A stretch of 64,000 nucleotides of DNA from Amoebophrya sp. A120. Its lineage: Eukaryota; Sar; Dinophyceae; Syndiniales; Amoebophryaceae. A program made the position numbers and the translations under genes. Shown here piece after piece: positions 33,301 through 38,883 of this stretch; within the stretch, counting starts at the first letter, position 1, and the number at the start of each line of letters is the position of its first letter. The DNA lies in contig CAJINV010000002.1 in assembly GCA_905178155.1 (NCBI GenBank), forward strand, positions 6,850,743 through 6,914,742. Direction: 5' to 3'. The notes under the pieces were generated by a model. The model was given only the letters and a program-made list of their open reading frames with translations, was not told the DNA's origin and made no database searches.

Positions 33301-35685
33301 TACAAAGGGCGGAAGCACTAGAAAGGCTGCGCCTCAACTAGCTGCAAGTGACGACGAGGAGGAGATGCAAACTTTTATATCCAGGAAAAAACACCCATCC
33401 CCATCCAATTTGTCATGCAAAACAAGCATAAAATCCACTATTTGTGATGCAAAAAATGGATGGGGATGGGTGTTTTTTCCTGGATGTTTTACCAAGGTGT
33501 GCCTAACACTGGAGTTGGGTCTTTTGGACTTTGGTCTGCGCTTCGAGAAGAGCTCCCTCTCCCGGATAGCATCGGTGAACCTGAAGCAACACGGCATTTT
33601 TGAGCGCACATTCAGCGCAGAAGTGTGGGACCGGTTTCGCAATTTTTGGTCCAGCGGTGGTGCTGATGTTGATCATGGGGAAAATACAAATAGAACATTC
33701 AAATCCGTTAGATGGCATGCTAGCAAGTATGAGACCAAACTCGCGGAGAATATGGACTCGATACGGAACGATTGGGATTGGCGTGGCGTGACACACGACG
33801 TGGCGTCACTCATGCGAAAAGGCTTCGCCCACACTGCGGAAAAGGGATGGAATGTTACCAAAAAAACCTTCCAAGGAATAAAAAACTTGTTTTCATCACC
33901 CGGACAATGGTGGTCCGTCTCGAGCTCAGGAGGATCTGCATCTGCCTCTAGTACTGCCGACCGAGACGAGGATATGGAAGCGTCAGGTTGGAAATAATTG
34001 ACAAAGTTGAAAGGATTGGCGGCGAAGATGCATAAAACCGACGAGGCCCACTTGATCCATAACTTCTATAGAGGCATAATGCCGCTCTTAGAAATTATGG
34101 TTCCAGTAGCGGCATGAACGCCGCCAATGCTTCACTTCTGGTGATGATGCCATCATCAGAAGTGAAGTCTTGGAGGCGTTGCTTGTGTTGCACGATCAGA
34201 AGAGCAACAAGACTAGCATTCCAGGCAAGCCGAGCCATGTCAGGATGTCAGGCTCAGGTCTTTCCAGACGCGGGCAGTCCGTCTCTCACTCTGTCTAATA
34301 AAGCAAAAGCAAGTAGGGCTTTTGTCATGCTTTTCCGCACCCCCATTGCCCATGAGCCTGGGCAGGCTTACAATCTGCCTCGGTTGCCTCCAGTGCAACG
34401 CCGACACGACTTTGCGCACTGGTGCATGTTATGCATGATAAAAGGTTCACTTTCAACCTTGAGATTTTTCAACCTGTCGCTGCCATAGAGAAGGCCGAAG
34501 CTGAGGAGAGCGACGAGTCGTCAGGACCAGCAGGCTCGAAACAGCAGGGTCCTATGGGTCGGGAGGAGGAAGTTCAAGTTATGGTGGATTGCAAATATGT
34601 CCTTGTCCTCTGGGTCTGCTGGATTTACTGTGGTCATGCAAAACGAAAACTTCTTCAAGCATAAAAAGATCTGTGAAGATGCCTGACCCCGAGTCGTTTT
34701 CGCCTTTTTTGTGATGTTCGAAGCCTGTGTGTCGTGCAAAATTATACCTAGTACGGTTACGGTTACCGTAATAAGATCCGAAAAACTTCTTTTCACGGTG
34801 CTTTCGTGTGCTGCAAAGGGCCGCTTTATTGTCACGCAACATGCAGCATGGCAAATCTTCGCGCGCTTTCAACGAACTTTATTCAGACCCAGACATGAGT
34901 CCTTATTTCCATTTGATAGACGTAGAGCGGCAGCAGCAAACACTCTTCCACAATCGAACAAACGGGAAGGCACCAGCCCCAGCCGCGGCCGACCTGAAAC
35001 AGAAGAGAAAAGGCGGCGATTTTTGGGCATCAGAAACCAACTCCTGGAACACGATATTTACCCCGATGGACTTGGCTTCGAGAGACATCGAAGATATTCG
35101 GCTCCGGCAAGAAATCGACGCGCACGTCACCGATTGGGGCGCTTTCAGTGAGTTTCTTCGGTTCCCCGCTTCGCAGCAGAAGCAAGTGGGTGCCGCGAAC
35201 ACGAAATTTTCCGATCCCGGGTCGGTCGGTGTAGGAGATCTGTTGCACAGTAAGGGTGTTGATTATACTTTCGTGTCCAACTATCCCACGAAAAAACTGT
35301 TTCACTGTGAACTTGCGATGCATGGAATGGAACACAAAAATATTTGTCTTGCTACACATGCAAGACATTGGATTTTTAGGGCTGTTTTCCCTTGGGAATC
35401 AATTGCGCATGGCAAATTTTTTGTGCCATGTGTAGCAAACTTGTGATGCAAATCTTGCAAAATCATCACAGTGAAGCAGTTTTTTCGTGCGATACCAACA
35501 CGGGAAAGTGGTCTTGGGACGGTTTCCCGTCGCGAAACTACGCGCTCACCGATCGCCTCTATCCAGACGCGCAGCCGCCCCTCGTCTACGCGAATCGAAT
35601 GCGCACCTGGCTTCTTGACTTCGATTCTGTATTGAAACTAGACCCATGGCGTGACGCGCTGAACAACGCGACTTCTACGCGATAA
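6351..35685 (+). CDS. Giant protein with signal anchor and two PIPK-like domains
   Basis: Likely a 6183-residue protein. Exons: 6351-6445, 6713-6986, 7298-7621, 7791-8979, 9688-10117, 10301-10376, 10649-11486, 11811-11887, 12263-13280, 13516-13655, 13770-14647, 14868-14913, 15160-16298, 16601-17663, 18028-18201, 18404-18467, 18583-18600, 18931-18934 (uncertain), 19175-19228, 19562-20286, 20483-20794, 20912-21306, 21473-22267, 22416-22506, 22668-22716, 22845-22985, 23241-23661, 23810-24146, 24270-24385, 24772-26971, 27243-27941, 28246-28309, 28673-29715, 30087-30346, 30661-31630, 31845-31924, 32042-32103, 32306-32580, 32874-33377, 33492-33972, 34493-34579, 34924-35281, 35500-35685. The sum is 18552 bases, exactly 6184 codons. 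The N-terminus has a hydrophobic stretch (SCVLVFCIRVVAVSTLFVAA) that fits a signal anchor. Two PIPK-like units follow, in long Ser/Thr-rich and acidic inserts. All introns but one are inverted-repeat elements; the likely exception is a GT-AG intron at 7622-7790. An annotator might split this into several genes, but I find no stop outside the elements. Confidence 0.7.
6446..6707. mobile_element. Introner element, family C (giant gene intron 1)
   Basis: TIRs TATCAAATGTAAAAATGTCT / complement. Perfect TSD ACCTT (6441-6445 and 6708-6712). It splits the signal-anchor coding sequence; removal joins VVAVST to LFVAA in frame. Confidence 0.9.
6987..7292. mobile_element. Introner element, degenerate family D (intron 2)
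   Basis: The left end TATGGCTTGCTCAGATGTTA and right end ...GTAACGCCTGCGTAAGTCATA are decayed versions of the D ends. TSD CGGAT is still perfect. Element plus 5 bases restores the frame (FDAD|QSLFLEI). Confidence 0.8.
7622..7790 (+). other. Likely conventional GT-AG intron (intron 3)
   Basis: It starts GTGCAC and ends ACTGCAG. Removing 169 bases joins two open frames that are otherwise separated by stops. I found no inverted terminal repeat, unlike the other introns of this gene. The donor position is a choice among several. Confidence 0.5.
8980..9682. mobile_element. Introner element, family L, with internal palindromes (intron 4)
   Basis: The left end AAACCGTAATTAGCGGCTAA and right end TTAGCCGCTTATTACGGTAT are inverted copies. 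The TSD is no longer clear. The 703 bp plus 5 restores the frame past the TAA at 8997. The inside holds three hairpins (9208-9409) and a tandem GAAGCTTTGG(C/T)TTTTTTCC repeat (9484-9539). Confidence 0.75.
9208..9409. repeat. Three near-perfect palindromes
   Basis: CATAAGTTCCCTAATGGCAC followed by its exact complement forms a 40-bp palindrome. Two variant copies lie downstream at about 9270-9308 and 9371-9409. They are separated by repeated AAATGCAAAAACTCTGA(A/G)GC and TTTTTGCATTTTCGAAAA(A/G) stretches. Confidence 0.9.
10118..10295. mobile_element. Introner element, family B (intron 5)
   Basis: Starts TATGCATTTTTGCAAAAG and ends CGCAATACTTGTTTTGCACTGGATA. Flanking 5-mers GAATC and AAATT match at 3 of 5. 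Frame restored on removal of 183 bases. Confidence 0.8.
10377..10643. mobile_element. Introner element, family D (intron 6)
   Basis: Starts TATGGGATTCTCAAACGTAC and ends TGCGAACTCCATA. TSD AGCAG/AGGAG (4 of 5). Frame restored. Confidence 0.8.
11487..11805. mobile_element. Introner element, family E (intron 7)
   Basis: Starts TATCATAAGGAAAAATCCCC; ends in an inverted copy finishing TTTTCCTTTTGATA. Perfect TSD AGCGT. Three internal TTTGT(G/C)ATGC motifs. Interrupts PIPK domain 1 just after the ATP-site Lys. Confidence 0.9.
11888..12257. mobile_element. Introner element, family B, long variant (intron 8)
   Basis: Starts TATGCATTGCATCAG and ends CGATACTTTTGCAATGCATA. TSD TACGC/AACGC (4 of 5). 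Frame restored, joining IDHLR to HHRNSLL. Confidence 0.8.
13281..13510. mobile_element. Introner element, family B (intron 9)
   Basis: Starts TACTGCACTGCAAAAGTATC and ends CGATACTTTTGCACAGGATT. Terminal bases and TSD have decayed, but removing 235 bases still restores the frame. Confidence 0.75.
13656..13764 (+). mobile_element. Introner element, family A (intron 10)
   Basis: Starts TATCCAGGAAAAAACACCCA and ends ...TTTTTTTCTGTGGATA. Perfect TSD CTCCC. Orientation: TTTGTCATGC reads on the + strand. Confidence 0.9.
14648..14862. mobile_element. Introner element, family F variant (intron 11)
   Basis: Starts TATCTCACGAAAAAAGTGTT and ends AACACTTTTTTCTTGCGATA. Perfect TSD ACTAT. Frame restored into a 46-base exon. 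Confidence 0.85.
14914..15154. mobile_element. Introner element, family D (intron 12)
   Basis: Starts TATGGCGTTCTCAAACGTTA and ends GTAACAGCTGAGAACGCCATA. Perfect TSD TCTAC. Joins DYDFY to DAFLRF. Confidence 0.9.
16299..16595. mobile_element. Introner element, old family D variant (intron 13)
   Basis: Starts TATAACATGCTCAGGTGTTA; right end is inverted with several mismatches, finishing CCTGAGGGCGTCATA. Perfect TSD CCGGA. Frame restored. Confidence 0.8.
17664..18022. mobile_element. Introner element, divergent family C (intron 14)
   Basis: Starts TATGCATTGCAAATTTATAA, then ...CATCTGGGTCTGGG; ends CCCAGACCACAC...TTTTTGCATCTGATA. The TSD has decayed. Removing 364 bases restores the frame. Confidence 0.75.
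18202..18398. mobile_element. Introner element, family B (intron 15)
   Basis: Starts TATCCAATGCAAAAGCATCC and ends ATACTTTTGCGATGCATA. Perfect TSD CCCGT. Confidence 0.85.
18468..18577 (+). mobile_element. Introner element, family A subtype (intron 16)
   Basis: Starts TATCCACGAAAAAAAGACCC and ends GGGTCTTTTTTTGTGGATA. Perfect TSD GCTCG. The change from CAGG to CACG relative to typical A copies is mirrored on the other arm (CCTG to TGTG). Confidence 0.9.
18601..18930. mobile_element. Decayed intron-like segment (intron 17)
   Basis: Begins TATGACATTGCACAAC at an in-frame stop. A removal of 330 bases restores the frame. Its interior (GACGAATTCGAGATCATGAAGG region) resembles family D interiors, but the right TIR is not recognisable. 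The next element starts only 4 bases later, so the two may be one composite intron. Confidence 0.45.
18935..19169. mobile_element. Introner element, family D (intron 18)
   Basis: Starts TATGGCGTTCTCAAACGTTA and ends AACAGTTGAGAACGCCATA. Perfect TSD CCTGT. Clean copy next to a decayed one. Confidence 0.9.
19229..19556. mobile_element. Introner element, family E (intron 19)
   Basis: Starts TATCGTAAGGAAAAATCCCC; inverted right end finishes TTTTTCCTTTTGATA. Perfect TSD ATCCC. Joins PDRRIP to AGFFVHPED in PIPK domain 1. Confidence 0.9.
20287..20477. mobile_element. Introner element, family B (intron 20)
   Basis: Starts TATGCATTTTTGCAAAAGTT and ends CTTTTGCAGAGCATA. TSD GCTGT/GCTGC. Frame restored. 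Confidence 0.85.
20795..20906 (+). mobile_element. Introner element, family A (intron 21)
   Basis: Starts TATCCAGGAAAAAACACCCA and ends TGGGTGTTTTTTCCTGGATA: near-perfect TIR. Perfect TSD GTCTA. Joins RPLS to TPQSPSIYADRL. Confidence 0.95.
21307..21467. mobile_element. Introner element, family B (intron 22)
   Basis: Starts TATGCATTGCAAAAGTATGA and ends GCAGTATTACTTTTGCAGATGATA. Perfect TSD GTGCG. Confidence 0.9.
22268..22410. mobile_element. Introner element, family H (intron 23)
   Basis: TIR TATTCCCTGAAAA / TTTTCAGGGAATA. Interior holds TTTGTCACGC and TTTGTCATAC. TSD decayed. Removing 148 bases restores the frame. Only copy of this family in the window. Confidence 0.8.
22507..22662. mobile_element. 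Introner element, family B (intron 24)
   Basis: Starts TATGCATTGCAAAAGCAAGA and ends GTGCGATACTCAATGCATA. Perfect TSD CGCCT. Confidence 0.9.
22717..22839. mobile_element. Introner element, family A subtype (intron 25)
   Basis: Starts TATCCACAGACAAGGACCCA and ends TGGGTCTTCGTCTTTTTTTGTGGATA. TSD AAACT/AAACC. Frame restored. Confidence 0.85.
22986..23235. mobile_element. Introner element, family D (intron 26)
   Basis: Starts TATGGGATTCTCAAACGTTA and ends AACGTTATTTGAGAACTCCATA. TSD TGGTT/TAGTT. Both arms share the GG(G/A) subtype. Confidence 0.85.
23662..23804. mobile_element. Introner element, family B (intron 27)
   Basis: Starts TATGGATTGCAAAAGTATCG and ends GAGTGCGATGCTTTTGCACAGGATA. Perfect TSD CCTAC. 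Confidence 0.9.
24147..24264 (-). mobile_element. Introner element, family A, reverse orientation (intron 28)
   Basis: Starts TATCCACACAAAAAAAACCA and ends TGGGTGTTGTTTTTTCCTTGATA. The interior reads GCATGA(A/C)A... on the + strand, opposite to most A copies. TSD CGACT/CAACT. Confidence 0.85.
24386..24766. mobile_element. Introner element, family D, long copy (intron 29)
   Basis: Starts TATGGCGTTCTCAAATGTTA and ends GTAACGTTTGGGAACGCCATA. Perfect TSD ACTGG. At 381 bp it is longer than sister copies (235-267 bp). The extra interior includes GTAAGGAAAAG and TTTTCGATATGG, which recall family E, so it may carry a nested remnant. Confidence 0.85.
26972..27237. mobile_element. Introner element, family C (intron 30)
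   Basis: Starts TATCAAATGCAAATATGTCT and ends AGACATATTTGCATTTGATA. Perfect TSD TTTGC. The variant bases pair on both arms. Confidence 0.9.
27942..28240. mobile_element. Introner element, family C (intron 31)
   Basis: Starts TATCAACTGCAAGTATCGAT and ends CATATTTGCATTTGATA. Weak TSD (CCGCA/ACGCC). Removing 304 bases restores the frame. Confidence 0.8.
28310..28667. mobile_element. Introner element, unassigned, TATCC..GGATA ends (intron 32)
   Basis: Starts TATCCTCTATAAAAGCG and ends TTTTTTAACCGGATA. Perfect TSD CGGAT and frame restored. The TIR beyond the outer 5 bases is poor, so this may be an old or unrelated family. Confidence 0.75.
29716..30081. mobile_element. Introner element, family E (intron 33)
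   Basis: Starts TATCGCGAGGAAAAATCGCC; inverted end GGGGAGGGGAGATGTTTCGTTTTGATA. TSD weak (3 of 5). Removing 371 bases restores the frame. Confidence 0.85.
30347..30655. mobile_element. Introner element, family I (intron 34)
   Basis: About 42-bp TIR: TATGGAACTGTCAGGATCGA... / ...TCGATTCTGACACTCCCATA. Perfect TSD ACAGC. Interior carries TTTGTGATGC, TTTGTCATGC and GCATGACAAA. Only copy here. Confidence 0.9.
31083..31118 (+). repeat. TCA microsatellite encoding poly-Ser
   Basis: A run of TCA/TCC triplets inside a giant-gene exon gives 14 consecutive serines. It is in frame and so tolerated. Confidence 0.9.
31631..31839. mobile_element. Introner element, family F (intron 35)
   Basis: Starts TATCCAACGAAAAAACTGTT and ends AGCAGTTTTTTCTTGCGATA. 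Perfect TSD GAACA. Confidence 0.9.
31925..32036 (+). mobile_element. Introner element, family A (intron 36)
   Basis: Starts TATCCAGGAAAAAACACCCA and ends GGTGTTTTTTTCTGGATA. Perfect TSD TGGAG. Joins SDNIME to TVHFAQ. Confidence 0.95.
32104..32300. mobile_element. Introner element, family F variant (intron 37)
   Basis: Starts TATCACAAGAAAAAGTGTAG and ends AACACTTTTTCCTGCGATA. Perfect TSD GACTA. Joins SEEDY to DKLRDF in PIPK domain 2. Confidence 0.9.
32581..32868. mobile_element. Introner element, family J (intron 38)
   Basis: Starts TATAAGAGTGAGCAAGTCCC; ends GAGTTCTTGTGCACTCTCATA. TSD decayed. Removing 293 bases restores the frame (FAD|DSSLLKK). Only copy here. Confidence 0.85.
33378..33486 (+). 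mobile_element. Introner element, family A with no stop in frame (intron 39)
   Basis: Starts TATCCAGGAAAAAACACCCA and ends TTTTTTCCTGGATG (last base A to G). Perfect TSD TTTTA. Element plus 5 is 114 bases, and the frame reads through it without a stop, so retention would add 38 residues. Confidence 0.9.
33973..34487. mobile_element. Introner element, family K (intron 40)
   Basis: Starts TATGGAAGCGTCAGGTTGGA and ends TTTTTCAACCTGTCGCTGCCATA. TSD GAGGA/GAGAA. At 515 bp it contains an internal hairpin (CTTCACTTCTG...CAGAAGTGAAG, about 34130-34167). Removing 520 bases restores the frame. Confidence 0.8.
34580..34918. mobile_element. Introner element, divergent family C (intron 41)
   Basis: Starts TATGGTGGATTGCAAATATG and ends ATGAGTCCTTATTTCCATTTGATA. 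TSD weak. Frame restored. Confidence 0.75.
35282..35494. mobile_element. Introner element, family F (intron 42)
   Basis: Starts TATCCCACGAAAAAACTGTT and ends AGCAGTTTTTTCGTGCGATA. Perfect TSD CCAAC. Joins TFVSN to TGKWSW in the last exon pair. Confidence 0.95.
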
Positions 35686-37660
35686 CATTTTATTTTCAGA
35701 CTGCACCACGGATAAACGTACCTAATACATAGTAATACATCAACGACCAGCACTAGTATGCTAGGAAACTACTAACAAACTGATCAATACTACTTAAGTA
35801 GATACCTCTCTAGTTGTTCTGACTTGAGATTCATCAAGAGAAAGTATGGCACAAACAAATTATGTAAGTCTAACGGTAACGATATAATTCTAGAAAAAAA
35901 GCTAAGCGGGCGGCGCTTAAAGTAAGTGTTTTTTGAGGAATTGTGTATGAAGGAGCAGGCAAAGTCCCCGTCCCCGATCATGCTCTATGGAATTTGAGAA
36001 TTTTTGAAAAGAGATAGACGAATGGACTCGTCGTTAATGTCAACGCATAAGCAGCTTTATTGATTTCTTTCAAGTTCTTGCCAACCACCCACTCTACTCA
36101 GGAACTCAAATAGCACGCATAACAGTCACCCGCTCGCGTTTGAAGCGAGGAGCACACGATTGTTTTTTTCAAAATTACTTGTTTTTTTTTTCATTGTAGC
36201 AAGTTTTTTTTTCAACAGAAGCAAGTACAGCAACCGTTTCGTATAAGTTGGTTCAAGCTGTATGTAGTGCACCAGTCTCGGAAAACGAGCGAAGAAGCGA
36301 CGCAAAAACCCTGGTAAAATGACGCAGACAGCGAAGCAATGTGAGTTAAGAATGGCGTTTGGGTTTGCCCTTGTCACTATTTCATCACCGCCTTTTTTTG
36401 GTTACTGGCGGCGCAGCACTCGCGGTGCAATTTCAACGTCTGGGGGGTCCTCGTTGTGCTACGGTGGGTAAGTAAGCAGGCACTTGGTTGACGGATCCAT
36501 TTGTTTCTTTGATGGTCAATGGAATCGCGTCTCGACAGCTCAGTCGGTTTATTTGCTCGTAGCCTGTAGTACATCTACCTCCTTGCAGCTTGTACCCTTG
36601 AAGAAATCATGTTTTGAATCCAGTGCCGGGTCATCTGGGAACGCTACGACTCACACTCAATATGATCGGTTGACGTCATCATGCTCATCCATGCTCCTCA
36701 TGTTTGTATTGTCATCGGTCGAAGTACTAGGTAATCGGTGTAGATCAGTATTGATTTCTCCTACTTTGATGGTGACGTTGTATGATGGGGCTTATTTGAT
36801 GAAGTTTAAGTCGCTGGCTCATCTCTTCGGTTTGCTTCCCCGTCAGGGCAACGTCGGTCGCTAGCCGACATTTTACGATACTAGCAGTATCAAGTTGGTC
36901 TTTGCTCCTGTGCAAAGAGATGCAAGATTTTATCAAATCGCTCACTAACAAGTAGACAAGAGGCCTCATCTTACTGAAGATGTACCACAGGACTACAATA
37001 ACCAGAACTACATAAAAGTTAACAGCTCTTAATTATGCCACTTCGTGATTGTCTTGATATTAGACAGCCCAGCCTTATTCATATTCTTTCAGAAGATTAC
37101 CTAGCCTAGCCCTAGCCTAGGCAAATTCTAGAGATAGAGTCGTCAGTAAGCTGTAAGCAGCGAGGACCACCCACGTTGGCTATCATGGCGACCCCACGCA
37201 CCTCATCGATCGACTCGAGCCATCTGACGTCTCTGACAGTGCTCCCGACGGATGTCTTTCTCTTGCAGTCGCTCATCTTGTGCATCGGGGTAGGAAAACG
37301 CAAAACGTTATCACAGCTTTTCGACAAGTTCTTGTAGTTTACAACTTTCCGACCGCTCTCATCTTGGGCATGATGAACGAATAGAAATAAATGCGGTCTG
37401 AGATGAAAAGTATGATCTTATTCAGGTAGCTTCGTCATCCAGGAGCAACATAATGTACTCCGCGCATGTGCAGGAACAGGATGTCGAGCTGAATAAATGC
37501 AAAAAGTTCAATTTTTACGAAGTAATAGTAATCCAATCCTGTAGTAGTTCTCGCACCACGGAGAGCTGCAGCTGCAATAAAATCTTTCGAAAAAATAAGA
37601 TACCGTTTTCTGTTTTGATACGACCGGCCCGGGGACTACCGAACCCGAAGGAGACGAAGT
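35686..37660. other. Intergenic region after the giant gene
   Basis: AT-richer than the coding DNA. Contains T and A homopolymers (36160-36215). Open frames, the longest 36484-36864, show no motif or consistent composition. I see no RNA gene or element. Confidence 0.5.
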
Positions 37661-38080
37661 ATGAACCTGCTGAATAATGCAAATGCCACAGGAAGACCAC
37701 GTGAAGAGTTGCAGCGTCTTCATCATGATCCCGGAGGAGCACCAGCAGCAGGGGTAGACCGGCTACAAGAAAGCGATGGCATACCAGATCGAAACCCAGC
37801 AAGAAGGTCCTCTTCCAGTATGGTTCAACTAGACCTCGCGACAGCAAGTACAACACTCACCCAGAAGCTTCTGCTCCTCATCGTGCGCTTCCGGAACCTG
37901 TTCGCGTTCTCGTCCGGTATGTGCATCGCCTTAGCGATACAGATGTACTTTTACTACTGTCTGCGAAAGACGGGACCGCCGTTTGGTTTGGTTTATTACG
38001 AGACCGTTTCGCAGTGCTGGGCCCCGGGCGGGGCCTGGTCATGGGTTTCTGGCGGGGAACCAGGGAACGGATGGTATTGA
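37661..38080 (+). CDS. Possible small membrane protein (139 residues)
   Basis: The open frame starts at ATG 37661. A second in-frame ATG at about 37820 begins a cleaner reading. The C-terminal half carries a hydrophobic segment (KLLLLIVRFRNLFAF...MCIALAIQMYFYYCL) that could be one or two membrane passes. No family is recognised. Codon composition is closer to the coding exons than to neighbouring spacer, which is the main support. It could be a 5' exon of the gene at 38884, but I found no convincing junction. Confidence 0.3.
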   Translation: MNLLNNANATGRPREELQRLHHDPGGAPAAGVDRLQESDGIPDRNPARRSSSSMVQLDLATASTTLTQKLLLLIVRFRNLFAFSSGMCIALAIQMYFYYCLRKTGPPFGLVYYETVSQCWAPGGAWSWVSGGEPGNGWY

Positions 38081-38883
38081 CGAAAGGTGGTCTAGCTGCG
38101 AGCAGATTGTGAGTGATCGCGTTGTGAACAGCGAGTAGCGCAGAATGTGTTGGTCTACTTGTGTGATAGTTTACGCTCCTGTCCATCCGGTAGAATAGCG
38201 AAGTAAAGCTACTGAAGTGGGCTGTTTCTTTACAGCTGCAAATAATTATTCACTCGCAAGGGACCCACGTACTACTCTGCTTAGTCAACACCAGAAATAG
38301 GAGGTTGGATTTGGGAGGCTTTCGTAAACATGGATACTAGTTAGTACAACGAAGAAACGGCAGGTTCCTTCATGCACCAAGTTGGACAACATCAACAGAT
38401 TTTTAACACAACAAAGTAAAACGCTGCCTCTGCAGGTGGACAACTATGAGCACGACAATCTGCTCGCTCCTCTGAGTTTTTGAACAGAATTTTCTTTTGG
38501 CGCATCGCCTTTGGTGGCACATTTGGACTTTTTGAAACAAGACAAAATCTACTTGACATAGAGCTTCAGATGAAGAGCAGCATAGGCCCGTTTCGTTCCA
38601 CGATCGGACACAGCCGAAAGTTGAGCATTGTTCGTTCCATGCGTCGTGTTTTCGTATTCTTAGGCTCAGATGAATAATGACCGCACTGGTTGCTTCTTGT
38701 CGTACTAGTTTTGGGATTTGTAATTGTACTCCTTCTCAGTCAAGACGAAGACGAACATATTTCACGACCAGACAGCTCGTTGCATCTGGTACGATCCATG
38801 TGGATTGCGATAGGGCCGCTTTCGACACGGATGCCGGTGGAAGCAGACTAAAGAAAACTGAAAGTAAGTTCTCCTAAGTCTAA
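38081..38883. other. Spacer upstream of the polytopic membrane gene
   Basis: Only short, motif-free open frames. No element ends found. Confidence 0.45.

Larger units (their letters stand above)
25230..33660 (+). other. PIPK-like domain 2 (within the giant gene)
   Basis: Second copy of the same motif series: FSGAKLFFIDRFTWKQI (Lys at about 25280), NSLLVPFFGAWRV (about 25866), YYTLMPNIAF (about 26041), FFDTKGSAGDTIDTGPRRA (about 26650; domain 1 has ELKGSAGDTIDEGPRRA), FRDLDWEAFVASHLHP (about 30930), DKLRDFLAADLDFLEG then DYSLVF (about 32309-32388), LGLLDFGLRFEK (about 33514) and EVWDRFRNFW (about 33620). Shared oddities such as KGSAGDTID.GPRRA and RDLD.EAF...HLHP show that the two domains are internal duplicates. 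Both keep the Lys, KGS, DYSL and (I/L)(V/L)D positions, so neither is an obvious pseudokinase. Confidence 0.7.

Noticed and set aside
36484..36864. 126-codon frame
   Set aside because: No motif, composition like the spacer, and no exon-like junctions.
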